The notes beneath the pieces were generated by a model that searched no databases, was not told where the DNA came from, and worked only from the letters and a program-made list of their open reading frames with translations. Shown in pieces: positions 1 to 8,604 of a DNA stretch of 64,000 nt. Origin of the DNA: Oscillospiraceae bacterium. GTDB lineage: Bacteria; Bacillota; Clostridia; Oscillospirales; Oscillospiraceae. The stretch lies in contig CAJTEA010000004.1 of assembly GCA_910575265.1 (NCBI GenBank), positions 143,275-207,274 on the forward strand, given 5' to 3'. The translations under genes and the position numbers were made by a program. How positions within the stretch are numbered: the first letter of the stretch is position 1; the number at the start of each line of letters is the position of its first letter.

Positions 1-2
1 TT

Positions 3-743
3 CTCGAAGCCTTTTACCTGGCCGCTGAGAAAGAACATCCCGGAAAGGGCGTTGAATACGCCGATCACGTGTGTGCCACGGCCACGGGGGCTAGCAACTT
101 CGGCGATGTTGTTACGCATGAGCTGCATGGCTATATGGCCCTGGCCAGTCCGAACAAGACTGATACCCTCCGTCCGTTATCCCAAATCGTAGAAGGCGCC
201 GGCATGCGCGAAATTATGAAAAACAGCAGCGAGCCGGACCCCCTCCGCCGAATAGACCTTCTTACTCTTGGAACTATCACTCGCGCCGGGGGACTCAACT
301 CCAGCATTCGTGATATGGCTAAGCGTCTGAATAAAGACCCCGCCGCCCGCCGCGCCGTCGCCCACCTGGCCTACTCCGGCCAGTTCCAGGACAAAGTTCA
401 TATCAGCATAGGGCAAATGCTCAAGCCAGACGGTACACCCATGACAGGGAACCGCTTCGAGACCGTTTACAGCTTGGTTAAGGGGGAGGACGGCCAGCTC
501 CATCTAAAGAGCGAGAAGGTCAAGGTCACCCAAGACTTGATTGGAATGAAGATTACCCCCAGCAAGTCTCTCCAGGCCAGTATGGAGAAGCACCAGAAGG
601 CCCAAGAGTTCCAGGCGAAGCACCCCCTGTCCGATCTCGAGTCGAAGGAGTCAAAGAAAGCCGACCCCAAGAAAGAGGCTCCTCAGAAACCCGCTCCCAA
701 GAAGCAGGCCCCTGCCAAGGGCGGCGGCGGACGCACCAAATAA
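3..743 (+). CDS. Hypothetical protein, 5' end outside window
   Basis: The frame is open from the first complete codon of the window, so the true start lies upstream; the GTG near position 69 is internal. I do not recognise the family. The visible 246 residues are mostly soluble, with no membrane segment. The last ~60 residues form a Lys/Pro/Ala/Gln-rich tail ending in a Gly run, which suggests a disordered, possibly nucleic-acid-binding extension. A strong terminator follows 10 bases after the stop. The gene ahead is on the other strand, so this closes its own transcription unit. Function is unknown. Confidence 0.7.
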   Translation, partial: LEAFYLAAEKEHPGKGVEYADHVCATATGASNFGDVVTHELHGYMALASPNKTDTLRPLSQIVEGAGMREIMKNSSEPDPLRRIDLLTLGTITRAGGLNSSIRDMAKRLNKDPAARRAVAHLAYSGQFQDKVHISIGQMLKPDGTPMTGNRFETVYSLVKGEDGQLHLKSEKVKVTQDLIGMKITPSKSLQASMEKHQKAQEFQAKHPLSDLESKESKKADPKKEAPQKPAPKKQAPAKGGGGRTK

Positions 744-752
744 GCCGTGAAA

Positions 753-786
753 CGCGGCCTTCCCAGATGGGAAGGCCGCGTTTTTT
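753..786. terminator. Rho-independent terminator
   Basis: A 12-bp perfect stem (CGCGGCCTTCCC with its complement) has a 4-nt loop and is followed by six T on the + strand. It lies between the convergent hypothetical gene and the histidine kinase gene and probably serves the + gene. On the - strand it is flanked by few T. Confidence 0.9.
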
Positions 787-788
787 AC

Positions 789-2756
789 CTACAGCAGGGG
801 CAGCAGGATGGAGAATTCCGCCCCCCGGCCCGGCTTGGATTTCACCTCCGCCCGGCCCCCGTGTTCTCTGGCCACCGACTGGACGATGAACAGGCCCAGG
901 CCCTCTCCCCCGTCCTCGGCCCGGGTGGTGAAGCCCCGCCGAAAGACCTGATCCAGCAGCTCCGGGGGCAGGCCGGGGCCGTTGTCCCGCACGGCGATTC
1001 GGGCGTACTCCCCCGCCGGCCGGAGGGACAGGGCAATCTCCCCGTCCTCCGGGGTAAAGCTGACGGCGTTGAACACCAGATTCTGCAAGGCGCGGCTCAG
1101 CTTATCCGGGTCCGCCCGGACGGCACATAGCTCCGGCGGCAGCTCCAGCAGAAAGTCCGGGCCGCTCACCTCCACGTCGGGCTGGAACCGGCGGTGGAAT
1201 TCCTTCAAAAATTCCGCCAGGTCCAGCCGCTCCCACCGGGAGGCGATGGGGTTTTCCAGGTTGAACTGCTGCATCATGCGCAGCTGCCGGGCCAGCTCCT
1301 CGCTCTTGCCCTCAATCACGTCCAGCTGTCCCCGGGTCCGGTCGTCCAGCAGAACGTTGTTTTCCCGGACCAGCCGGGCGTAGGACAGCAGAGAGGCCAA
1401 AGGCGACTTTAAATCGTGGAGGAACTCGGACAGCAGCTTCTGCCGCTCCCCCACCAGCCCGGCAATCTGGCCGGTCTGACGCTCCACCTCCTCCTGTAAG
1501 TGCCGGTTGAGCCGGCGGTTTTCCTCCGCCATGGACAGCCCCTGGTCCACCATCAGCGCCGCGAAGCACAGTGCCAGCACAAAGCCGCCCCACTCGTCGG
1601 GCCAGGCCCCTCTGGCGGGCTCAAACCGGTTGATGGTAACCACCGACAGGAACAGGCCGCCCGCGTAGACGCCCACCCCGGCGGCCAGCCAGACCGCTCT
1701 GGCGCGCATCCCGCTCCACAGGACGGCCCCGGTCAGGAGCAGGGCGGAAAACAGCTTCCATACCGACATCAGAACCCCGTAGACGCCGGTAAAAGCGGGG
1801 GCCCAGGGCAGCACCAGCGTGGGCACCACCGCCGCCGCCAGCATAACGCCAAAGGCCAGCCGCCGCGCCCGCTCCGCCCAGGGACGGCGGTTCAGGCGGC
1901 CCAGCTCCAGCGCCAGCCCCAGGGCGCACCAGATCCCCGCCATGGACGCCGCGTCCTCCAGGGCATAGACCAGGGACACATGGCGCACACCAAAGAGCAG
2001 CCGTATGGGGTAGCCCACCCGCAGGGCGAAGGACAGCGTCAGCCCCGCCAGCCACAGGGCGGTCCGCTCCCGCCGGTTCCCGCCCGTCCACACGGCCAGG
2101 GAGAACAGGGCGATGGCCATGGTGCCAAAGCTCATCAGGGCGTAGAGGGCGGCCCGTCCCGCGGCCAGCGCCGCTATGGCCTGGGGGGAGCCCAGGGCCG
2201 GGGGATAGGTCATGCCGCTGTAATAGTGGGACCGGTTCTCCGCCTGAATCAGCAGCTCCGTCCGGCCGGACAAGGGAAAGGAGACGGTCAGGTCCCGCAC
2301 CAGAGGGCGGTAGTCGGGGGAAAATTCCCCGGACTGTCCCACCAGGACTCCGTTCACATACACCTTGCAGGCGGAAAAAACCTCGGGCAGCCAGAGCGAG
2401 GCGGTGACCGTCTCCTCCGGACCCTCCAGGATCAGGCGGTAGCTGGCCTGGCCATAGGGGGAGGCGTCCCTGTGAAAGACTGACCAGCTCTGCACCTGCC
2501 CCGCGTAAACGGCATAGCCCAATCCCCTCTCTCCCGGCTCCAGAAGGACATCCGGGTACAGATGCCAGCCGTAAGGGGCCCAAATCAAACCGTTTTTCTC
2601 AAAAATTGTACGATCTGCCACCAAAGCTCCGTCTTGTGTAAGTGTCCCAGACATGGTATACTTATTGTCAAACCGGATCAAAAAAAGGAAGACCGCCACA
2701 GCCGCCAATCCGGCGGCCAGAAAAACAGCCAGGCGCTTCCACACCGTACCAGCCAT
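789..2756 (-). CDS. Membrane sensor histidine kinase (7TM-DISM type)
   Basis: Autophosphorylating sensor kinase of a two-component system, acting at the membrane. The start at 2756 follows an AGAGGTGAT ribosome site and gives 655 aa. One N-terminal membrane segment (about 7-27) precedes an extracytoplasmic beta-rich domain (about 30-190). A block of hydrophobic segments (about 195-405) and a short coiled coil come next. The HisKA H-box has His447 in LHDLKSPLAS, and the HATPase domain has N-box LVFNAVSFTP, DNGPGLP and GEGLGLFIV. This order fits the 7TMR-DISM kinases, whose ligands are usually carbohydrates or similar compounds. Its likely partner is the OmpR-type regulator at 4770-5471, on the same strand but separated by a divergent gene. 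Confidence 0.88.
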   Translation of the reverse strand: MAGTVWKRLAVFLAAGLAAVAVFLFLIRFDNKYTMSGTLTQDGALVADRTIFEKNGLIWAPYGWHLYPDVLLEPGERGLGYAVYAGQVQSWSVFHRDASPYGQASYRLILEGPEETVTASLWLPEVFSACKVYVNGVLVGQSGEFSPDYRPLVRDLTVSFPLSGRTELLIQAENRSHYYSGMTYPPALGSPQAIAALAAGRAALYALMSFGTMAIALFSLAVWTGGNRRERTALWLAGLTLSFALRVGYPIRLLFGVRHVSLVYALEDAASMAGIWCALGLALELGRLNRRPWAERARRLAFGVMLAAAVVPTLVLPWAPAFTGVYGVLMSVWKLFSALLLTGAVLWSGMRARAVWLAAGVGVYAGGLFLSVVTINRFEPARGAWPDEWGGFVLALCFAALMVDQGLSMAEENRRLNRHLQEEVERQTGQIAGLVGERQKLLSEFLHDLKSPLASLLSYARLVRENNVLLDDRTRGQLDVIEGKSEELARQLRMMQQFNLENPIASRWERLDLAEFLKEFHRRFQPDVEVSGPDFLLELPPELCAVRADPDKLSRALQNLVFNAVSFTPEDGEIALSLRPAGEYARIAVRDNGPGLPPELLDQVFRRGFTTRAEDGGEGLGLFIVQSVAREHGGRAEVKSKPGRGAEFSILLPLL

Positions 2757-2784
2757 ATCATCACCTCTGAAATGGAGCGTTATT

Positions 2785-4734
2785 ATGAAAAAAATCTTTG
2801 CGCTGGCGCTAGCCCTGCTGCTGCCCCTCTCCACGCTCACACCGGGGGCGCTGGCCGTGGAACACGCCGCTCCGCCCGTTCAGCCGGAGGAGAACCCCCT
2901 CCCCGACGTATGGACCGAGGTATCCACCGCGGAGGAGCTGTTCGCCGCAGGGGGAAGCGCCCCCCTCGTCCGGCTGACCGAGGACCTGACAGTAACCGCG
3001 GCGGACGCCCAGTTTTTCCCCTTCTGGACCCCCACCACCTTGGATATGAACGGCCACTGTATCCGGGTCGCCCAGGGCGGCTGCTTTTCCTTCGGAGGCG
3101 GCGCGTACCCACTGATCCTCATAGGGGACGGAGGGGAAACCGGTCTGCTTCAGGTGGAGGCCGGAGGCGAGCTCCAGATTGAGAATATAGACGCCAGCCA
3201 GGTCGCCGGCCCGCTGGCCCGGCAGGCGGAGGGCGGCTGGCTGGTCACCCAGACGGTTACCGCCGCTCCGGAACAGATGATTTACGCCCAGGCCCCGGTA
3301 TTGCGGGAGAACTCCGCCTCCTTTGCCGTCCTGCCCCAGGGCCTGGCCCAAGAGGAACTGCTGGAGCAACTGCCGGAGCTCTCGGTTTCCATCAATTTTC
3401 AGGGACAGTCTGAGCCGGTCACACTCCCCGCGGACCAGCTCTCCTGGGACCTGGAGACCCAGTGGCCCGGGATCGAGGCGGGGCACAGAACACTCCTTCA
3501 CGCCCAGCCTGTTGGTCCGCTGTCCGGGGTGGACTGGCCGGAAAGCGAGCTGTCCCCTGTCCTCTTCGACGCGCTTACCTGTGAGCTGGCCATTCTGGTG
3601 GATGGTGCGGCCATCGGCAATATAGCGGTCCGAAATTATGTCTGCGGCAGCAGCTATGCCCTGAGTATTTTTCTTCCCGATCAGGTACAGCCCGACGGAC
3701 ACCCCCTATCATCGGAGCGGTCCCCCGCCTTTTTGGAGCTCTCTCTGGACAACGGAGCAACCTGGTTTTCCGCCAGCGTCGGAGAGGACATGGATACCGA
3801 TCTGCTGTTCATTCGTCTATCCGCACGCCAGGAGGACGCGCCCGGGGATTTCCAGGCCAGCCTGGATGTTCTTCAGGAAACCGGCCCGCTGTTGATTCGA
3901 GCCGGGGCGGACTACCGGGGAGATGGCTACCGCTATCGCCTCTATACGGACACACTGTCCCTGTCCTCCGCCGGCGTTCCCACCCAGTCAGACATCGGGG
4001 GCAGCCGGGGCGGCACATTAGACATTCTGCCCGCCCGGCCAGACCCCGAACCGCCCGCTCAACTGGAAGCGGAACCACCACTTCAGCTAAAGCCGGAACC
4101 GGAACCGCCCACCCAGCCAGAGCCGGAACCGGAACCGCCCACCCAGCCAGAGCCGGAACCGGAACTGCCCGCCCAGCCAGAGCCGGAACTGCCCGCCCGG
4201 CCAGAGCCGGAACCGGAACTGCCCACCCAGCCAGAGCCGGAACCGGAACCACCCACCCAGCCAGAGCCGGAACCGGAACTGCCCACCCAGCCAGAGCCGG
4301 AACCGGAACTGCCCACCCAGCCAGAGCCGGAACCGGAACCGCCCACCCAGCCAGAGCCGGAACCGGTGCCGCTTGTCCAGCAGAACCCAGATCCGGTACT
4401 GTCCATCCAGCCGGCGCCGGAATCGACCGCTCAGCCAGAGCCGCCTCAGGACAGCGTCCTGCCCGCTGTTGTCCAGCAGCCCCAGGCTCAGGTTCCGGAG
4501 CCGGAACCGTCTTCTACTCCAGCCACTCCGGAACCGCTTTCCCCGGTTCAGCCGGCCAATGTCCAGCCGCCGGCCCAACCCAAGAATCAGCCCGTTGATA
4601 CAGAACCCGAAGGGCTTTCTCCCGCGGTCCAGATAGCAGCCGGAGCCGCTGTCACCTGCGTGCTGGTGGCCGCCGCCGCCGCGAAACCCGCCGCTCCGCT
4701 GAACTGGCTGCGCAGACTGCTTCACAGACCATGA
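2785..4734 (+). CDS. Secreted/membrane-anchored Pro-Glu repeat protein
   Basis: A 649-aa exported protein of unknown function. Its ATG lies 28 bp from the divergent kinase start and has GGAG upstream. Residues 1-24 form a typical signal peptide (MKKIFALALALLLPLS, then A-L-A). About residues 25-410 look like an extracellular beta-rich region. Residues ~430-530 are tandem PEPEPEPPTQ-type repeats, a probable extended wall-spanning stalk. A Pro/Gln-rich linker leads to one C-terminal membrane segment (AAGAAVTCVLVAAAAA) and a basic tail, with no LPXTG. Lying divergently between the sensor kinase and its regulator, it may be the surface target or co-sensor of that system; this is inference. Confidence 0.8.
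   Translation: MKKIFALALALLLPLSTLTPGALAVEHAAPPVQPEENPLPDVWTEVSTAEELFAAGGSAPLVRLTEDLTVTAADAQFFPFWTPTTLDMNGHCIRVAQGGCFSFGGGAYPLILIGDGGETGLLQVEAGGELQIENIDASQVAGPLARQAEGGWLVTQTVTAAPEQMIYAQAPVLRENSASFAVLPQGLAQEELLEQLPELSVSINFQGQSEPVTLPADQLSWDLETQWPGIEAGHRTLLHAQPVGPLSGVDWPESELSPVLFDALTCELAILVDGAAIGNIAVRNYVCGSSYALSIFLPDQVQPDGHPLSSERSPAFLELSLDNGATWFSASVGEDMDTDLLFIRLSARQEDAPGDFQASLDVLQETGPLLIRAGADYRGDGYRYRLYTDTLSLSSAGVPTQSDIGGSRGGTLDILPARPDPEPPAQLEAEPPLQLKPEPEPPTQPEPEPEPPTQPEPEPELPAQPEPELPARPEPEPELPTQPEPEPEPPTQPEPEPELPTQPEPEPELPTQPEPEPEPPTQPEPEPVPLVQQNPDPVLSIQPAPESTAQPEPPQDSVLPAVVQQPQAQVPEPEPSSTPATPEPLSPVQPANVQPPAQPKNQPVDTEPEGLSPAVQIAAGAAVTCVLVAAAAAKPAAPLNWLRRLLHRP
4096..4370 (+). repeat. In-frame tandem repeats coding Pro/Glu stalk
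   Basis: About nine units of 30 bp (some 24 bp) built on CAGCCAGAGCCGGAACCGGA encode PEPEPEPPTQ or PEPELPTQ. The units differ by few bases, so copy number could change by slippage or recombination without breaking the frame. Confidence 0.9.
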
Positions 4735-4740
4735 TAGCAT

Positions 4741-4769
4741 AAAAACCACTGGCCCGGCCAGTGGTTTTT
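4741..4769. terminator. Bidirectional terminator
   Basis: Stem CCACTGGC/GCCAGTGG with a 3-nt loop is flanked by A5 on the left and T5 on the right, so it can stop both the + surface-protein gene and the - response-regulator gene, which converge here. Confidence 0.9.
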
Positions 4770-5471
4770 CTATTCCGGAGGAATAAAGGCATAGCCCTTA
4801 CGGCGCACGGTGCTGATATAATTCGTCCCGCCGCACAGGTCGGTCAGCCGCTGACGCATGGAGGCCACCCGGGCCTGAAGGTTGTGGCGGCTCCGGCCCA
4901 TAGGCTCCTTCCAGATGCCGTCGTAGATCTGCTCATAGGAGAACACACGCCCGGGACTCTGGGCCAGAAAGGCCAGGATGTCAAACTCAATCCGGGCAAA
5001 ATCCCCCTCCCGGTCCCCGTAGCGCACCAAACGCCGCCCGGTGTCAATCACCAGGGGACCGAAGGTGTGGACGGCAGCGGGGCGCTGGACGCCCCGGCTC
5101 TGGATACGGGCGCGCACCCGCAGTTCCAGCTCCCGCATGGAGAAGGGCTTGCACACATAGTCGTCCCCTCCCAGGGAGAGGCCCCGGATCCGTTTCTCCT
5201 CCTCGGTATAACTGGACAGAAATACAATGGGAATCGCGCTGTCCGCCCGCAGCTGGGCGCACAGATCAAAACCGTCCTGGTCTGGCAGGCCCACGTCCAG
5301 CACCACACAGTCCAGCTGTACCCGGTGGATCAGCTCCAGGGCCATGGCGCCGGTGCTGGCCCGCAGCACCTGAAAGCCGGCGGCGGTGAAGTGGTCCTCC
5401 ACGTTGTCCAGCAGCTCTCGGTCATCATCCACTACCAGGATGCGAAGCTCCTGCTTTCCATAAAAGCGCAC
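4770..5471 (-). CDS. OmpR/PhoB-family response regulator
   Basis: DNA-binding output protein of the two-component system. I chose the GTG at 5471 because a GGGAGGG ribosome site sits 8 bp ahead; a TTG five codons upstream overlaps that site. The 233-aa product has a receiver domain with the acidic pocket VVDDD and phospho-acceptor Asp59 in VVLDVGLPD, the switch Ser in FLSSY and Lys in CKPFS. A C-terminal winged helix follows, with HNLQARVASMRQ and the STVRRKGYAF wing. The kinase gene at 789-2756 is the obvious partner, although the surface-protein gene separates them on the opposite strand. Confidence 0.9.
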   Translation of the reverse strand: MRFYGKQELRILVVDDDRELLDNVEDHFTAAGFQVLRASTGAMALELIHRVQLDCVVLDVGLPDQDGFDLCAQLRADSAIPIVFLSSYTEEEKRIRGLSLGGDDYVCKPFSMRELELRVRARIQSRGVQRPAAVHTFGPLVIDTGRRLVRYGDREGDFARIEFDILAFLAQSPGRVFSYEQIYDGIWKEPMGRSRHNLQARVASMRQRLTDLCGGTNYISTVRRKGYAFIPPE

Positions 5472-5537
5472 AATTTTCCCTCCCAAAAGTCCTCTAACGT
5501 TCCTTTTTGACGGACCCTGCTTCTTTTCGAGAACAAA

Positions 5538-5554
5538 ACTGCTATAATAGCAGT
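5538..5554. promoter_or_regulatory. Palindrome with embedded TATAAT between divergent genes
   Basis: ACTGCTATAATAGCAGT is a perfect 17-bp palindrome. It carries TATAAT on the + strand (5543-5548) and TATTAT on the - strand. It sits in the gap between the response-regulator gene and the RsbW-like gene and could be an operator over a -10 box. Matching -35 boxes are poor on both strands. Confidence 0.45.
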
Positions 5555-5626
5555 CAGTTGCCTCTTTCTCCGTTTCACACCAACGGATTGACGCGCCACC
5601 GCCTTTTTCGAGAGGATTACCAAACT

Positions 5627-5977
5627 ATGAGAAAACGATTCGCTCCTCTGACCGTCACAGAGGTTGACCCTGTTCTGGACTTTATCGACAGGGCGCTGAC
5701 CCGGCTGGGTCTTTCCACTGCTTCCCGTCTGCCCCTGCTGGCAGCCGCGGAGGAGCTGCTTCTGGCCGCCCTGGTCATGGCGCCCGGGCAGGAGGCCCAG
5801 GTTCTCTGTTCCCTGGCGCGGCCCGGCGAGCTTCAGCTCTCATTCCGGACAAGGGCAGGCCCGTTTGTTTTAAATGACGCGGACCTGGCGCTGCCGGAAG
5901 GGCTCTCTCCGCGCCAAGAGGGCGCCGCTTACATTATTCCGCTGAACGGCGGAAAACCGTCACGGCTGAATGTTTAA
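5627..5977 (+). CDS. Small RsbW-like (anti-sigma/HATPase-related) protein
   Basis: A 116-aa protein starting at the ATG at 5627, with AGAGGATT upstream. Its layout resembles the N-terminal half of RsbW/SpoIIAB-like Ser/Thr kinases: a helix with LPLLAAAEELLLAALV, where the N-box helix (E-L-x-x-N) would be. It lacks a clear Asn and the later DxGxG ATP-lid motifs, so it may be a degenerate, non-catalytic member. The 3' end overlaps the convergent STAS gene by 18 bp. Neighbouring STAS, PP2C-phosphatase and HATPase-MATE genes support a partner-switching role. The assignment rests on weak motif similarity and context. Confidence 0.5.
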   Translation: MRKRFAPLTVTEVDPVLDFIDRALTRLGLSTASRLPLLAAAEELLLAALVMAPGQEAQVLCSLARPGELQLSFRTRAGPFVLNDADLALPEGLSPRQEGAAYIIPLNGGKPSRLNV

Positions 5978-6265
5978 AATGCCGCTGAAGCCGGTCATCT
6001 CAAAAACTTCCATAATCGCGGGGCTCACGTGGGTGAGAACCAGACTTCCCCCTGTTTTATTCACCTGCTTCTGAAGCACCAGCAGCGCCCGCAGACCCGC
6101 GCTGCTCACATAGGCCAGCTCGGTAAAATTCAGCTCGATCTGGGCATATTCCCCTGCCACCTTTAAAAAGGCCTCCTGTGCCGCTGGGGCGGATGAGGTA
6201 TCCAGCCGACCCTCCAGCCGCAGCTCCACGCCCCTGGGTGGACGCTTGACCAGTTTGATATTCAT
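5960..6265 (-). CDS. STAS-domain anti-sigma factor antagonist
   Basis: A 101-aa single STAS domain of the SpoIIAA/RsbV family. Such proteins bind a cognate RsbW-type kinase when unphosphorylated and release its sigma factor or target. The phosphorylatable serine lies in the conserved loop AYVSSAGLRALL (Ser54/Ser55). GGGAG precedes the ATG, and a promoter is visible at 6323-6351. Genes nearby supply candidate partners: the RsbW-like protein (5627-5977), the PP2C-type phosphatase (6964-8604) that could dephosphorylate it, and the HATPase domain at the end of the MATE protein. Which kinase it binds cannot be told from sequence. Confidence 0.88.
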   Translation of the reverse strand: MNIKLVKRPPRGVELRLEGRLDTSSAPAAQEAFLKVAGEYAQIELNFTELAYVSSAGLRALLVLQKQVNKTGGSLVLTHVSPAIMEVFEMTGFSGILNIQP

Positions 6266-6322
6266 AATGCCACACTCCCTATTTCCTGGATTTTCTGTAC
6301 AAATAAATCGGATTGTTTGGGT

Positions 6323-6351
6323 ATTGTAACACAGTTTTTTCCCGCTTACAA
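6323..6351 (-). promoter_or_regulatory. Putative SigA promoter of the STAS gene
   Basis: On the - strand, TTGTAA, a 17-bp spacer and TACAAT lie about 60 bp ahead of the STAS start codon. The match to consensus is moderate. Confidence 0.5.
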
Positions 6352-6507
6352 TCGTTTTTCAGCCGCTATGCAAAAATGACCAATTTTCTTCAAATAAAGA
6401 AATTGCGAAAGTCTCTGTCCGCCGTTATCATAAACATATGCGCGAGGCGGCGGAACGTCAGGCCCTGCCCGCCGGATCAAAACGCTTAGTTTTAGGAGGT
6501 ACATATT

Positions 6508-6798
6508 ATGTTTACAACAGTCGTCGCTCCAATCGTCAGTCTGCTCAACAGTCTGATGGCCCCTCTGCTGGCCATCGTAGGCGCGCTGGGCGCACTTTAC
6601 TGTGTGGTGCTGGGCGTGAAATACGCCAAGGCGGAGGAGCCCCAGGAGCGCGAGAAGGCAAAAGGCGCGCTGAAGAATGCGGTGATCGGCTTTATCCTGA
6701 TTTTCGTGCTCATTCTGGCCCTGAATCTGCTGCTGCCCATTATGATCAACTGGGTCAACGAGCAGGCCAACGGCACTATTATCACCGGCATGGAATAA
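6508..6798 (+). CDS. Small two-TM pilin-like protein (TrbC/VirB2-like)
   Basis: A 96-aa membrane protein with a near-perfect site (TAGGAGGT) before its ATG. Two hydrophobic helices (about 4-36 and 56-82) are joined by a charged loop, KYAKAEEPQEREKAKGA. This size and topology match the pilin-like subunits of Firmicute conjugation systems (TrbC/VirB2-like, Mbov_0395-like), where a small two-helix protein precedes the secretion genes. No other type IV secretion gene is nearby, so it is either an orphan or has another membrane role. It is flanked by signalling genes and a very strong hairpin. Confidence 0.55.
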   Translation: MFTTVVAPIVSLLNSLMAPLLAIVGALGALYCVVLGVKYAKAEEPQEREKAKGALKNAVIGFILIFVLILALNLLLPIMINWVNEQANGTIITGME

Positions 6799-6867
6799 GC
6801 ACTGCCGGCTGATCTTGTAAAACGGCAAAATACCAGAACGCAATGTCATTCCGTCAAGGGAAATGGG

Positions 6868-6904
6868 TAGGGGTTCTCTCTAACGTTGTTAGAGAGAACC
6901 CCTA
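6868..6904. terminator. Perfect 17-bp hairpin between convergent genes
   Basis: TAGGGGTTCTCTCTAAC and its exact complement are separated by three bases. There is no T-run on either side, so it is not a classical intrinsic terminator, but its position between convergent genes suggests termination or transcript protection. Confidence 0.6.
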
Positions 6905-6963
6905 CAGCTTTCCCGCGGCAGCGTACAATCCTCAGTCAGCCCGCGGCTGACAGCTCCTGTTGC

Positions 6964-8604
6964 TCATTCCGCCCGCTCCTGCCCCATATAGCGCTTGAAT
7001 TCCAGACACAGCATGGTAATGTCGTCAAACTGGGGGGCCGCGCCCACAAAGGCGTCGATGTCCGCTTTGACCAGGGGCAGCAGCTCCTCCGGCTTCTTGT
7101 CGGTGTTCCGGTTGAGCACCGCCCCCAGCCGCTCCATACCATAGAGCTGCTCATTCGCGTCGGTGGCCTCAGTAACGCCGTCGGTATACTGGAAAATTTT
7201 GTCCCCCGGGGCCAGATTCAGACTGCCGCAGCGGTAGTTCATCTCCTCCATCCCCGCCAGCACAAAGCCTGCCTGAATCTTATAGGGTGCGAAGGGCTCG
7301 CCATTCTTTGCGATAAACGGAATCTCATGTCCGGCGTTCACAAAGGTGAACTCCCCGGTCATCAGGTCCAGCACTCCCTCAAAGGCGGTGATGAACAGGC
7401 CCTCGCTGTTGGACTCGCACAGCAGGTCGTTCACCTCAGAGAACACGCTGCCCAGGTCGGTCCCTGACTGGGTGTGGTCTTTAATGAGGGTTTTGCCAAT
7501 CACCATAAACAGCGCCGCCGGCACGCCCTTGCCGGAAACGTCGGCCATGACGATGGCCAGATGGCGTTCATCCACCATGAAGAAATCGTAGAAGTCGCCC
7601 CCCACCTCCTTGGCGGGATTCATGGTGGCGTAAATGTCAAACTCGCCGCGCTCCGGAAAGGCGGGGAAGATGCAGGGCAGCATGGAGGACTGGATGTGGG
7701 TGGCCACATCCAGCTCCGCGCTGATGCGTTCCTTCTCCGCCGTCATGGCGGTCAGGTCGTGAATGTAGTGGTCCAGCTCCAGCAGCATAAAGTTGAAGGA
7801 ACTGCCCAGCGCTTCAATCTCGTCCCCGGTCTTCAGCTCAATGCCCCGGGTGTTGAACCGGCCGGCGGTGGTAACGTTTTTGGCGAACTCCGCCAGCCGG
7901 CCGATGGGCTGGGTCACAGTCTTCCGGATGAACATGATGTATGCCACGACCGAAAGCCCCACCACAACCAGGGCGATGGTCAGTGTGGAGTACAGGTAGG
8001 AGTTGAGATGCTCCCGCATATCATGCATGTCCAGAATATATTGGATGGCGGCAATGGTGCGGCCATTCTCATCCAGAATCGGCGCGACAACGGTGTAGTT
8101 ATAACCGTAGCTGTTGTCTGTCACCGCTGGAGGATCCACCGCCTGACCGTTGGCGTAGCACTCCCAGATGTCATAATATTTCCGCAAATCCTCCTCCCCG
8201 TTCGCGGCGTCGGTGTACAGGACATCGGTGCCGTAGGGCATCTCATCGGCGGGATCGTCCCCCATTTCCGGCACGTTGCAGTCAATGTAAAAGGTCACGC
8301 TGTCCGCGTCGTTGCTGACAAGGGAGAGAAAGGATATCCCGCCCTCCCGCTTGAGCTGGTTCAGCAGGGCGGAGGTTCGCCGGTACGCCTCCGTCTGATC
8401 GCCGCCGGGGGCCAGAATTGTTCTCACATCATCCAGATCCAGCATGGCGGCGATGCTCTTCGCCCCGAAGGTAACCCGGTACTCATACATATCCTCCAGA
8501 TACGACTTTGTATTATGGTATCCGAAGAAGGCCAGGGAAAGAGTGAGTACTATGCCCAGAATGGTCAGAGACATCATCAGCTTGGGCAGTAATTTCAATT
8601 TCAT
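6964..8604 (-). CDS. HAMP/PP2C-type (RsbU/SpoIIE-like) protein phosphatase
   Basis: Membrane-bound Ser/Thr phosphatase that probably reactivates a STAS antagonist. The 546-aa form starts at 8604, where ATGA overlaps the stop of the upstream gene; an ATG nine bases earlier with a very close AAGGA is an alternative. A membrane segment (about 8-28) is followed by an extracytoplasmic sensor region (to about 200), a second membrane segment, HAMP (about 225-280), a coiled coil, and the SpoIIE/PP2C domain with metal-binding motifs GGDFYDFF and MADVSGKG. Translational coupling to the methyltransferase-GNAT gene and the nearby STAS gene indicate a signalling unit. Confidence 0.9.
   Translation of the reverse strand: MKLKLLPKLMMSLTILGIVLTLSLAFFGYHNTKSYLEDMYEYRVTFGAKSIAAMLDLDDVRTILAPGGDQTEAYRRTSALLNQLKREGGISFLSLVSNDADSVTFYIDCNVPEMGDDPADEMPYGTDVLYTDAANGEEDLRKYYDIWECYANGQAVDPPAVTDNSYGYNYTVVAPILDENGRTIAAIQYILDMHDMREHLNSYLYSTLTIALVVVGLSVVAYIMFIRKTVTQPIGRLAEFAKNVTTAGRFNTRGIELKTGDEIEALGSSFNFMLLELDHYIHDLTAMTAEKERISAELDVATHIQSSMLPCIFPAFPERGEFDIYATMNPAKEVGGDFYDFFMVDERHLAIVMADVSGKGVPAALFMVIGKTLIKDHTQSGTDLGSVFSEVNDLLCESNSEGLFITAFEGVLDLMTGEFTFVNAGHEIPFIAKNGEPFAPYKIQAGFVLAGMEEMNYRCGSLNLAPGDKIFQYTDGVTEATDANEQLYGMERLGAVLNRNTDKKPEELLPLVKADIDAFVGAAPQFDDITMLCLEFKRYMGQERAE

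Noticed and set aside
69..743. Complete gene starting at GTG 69
   Set aside because: The frame is open without interruption to the window edge and no ribosome site precedes this GTG, so the gene is partial.
4096..4370. Regular short repeats as a CRISPR array
   Set aside because: Units are contiguous with no unique spacers and keep the reading frame of a surface protein.
5507..5548. TTGACG plus TATAAT as a promoter for the RsbW-like gene
   Set aside because: The two boxes are 30 bp apart, far beyond the 16-18 bp that RNA polymerase accepts.
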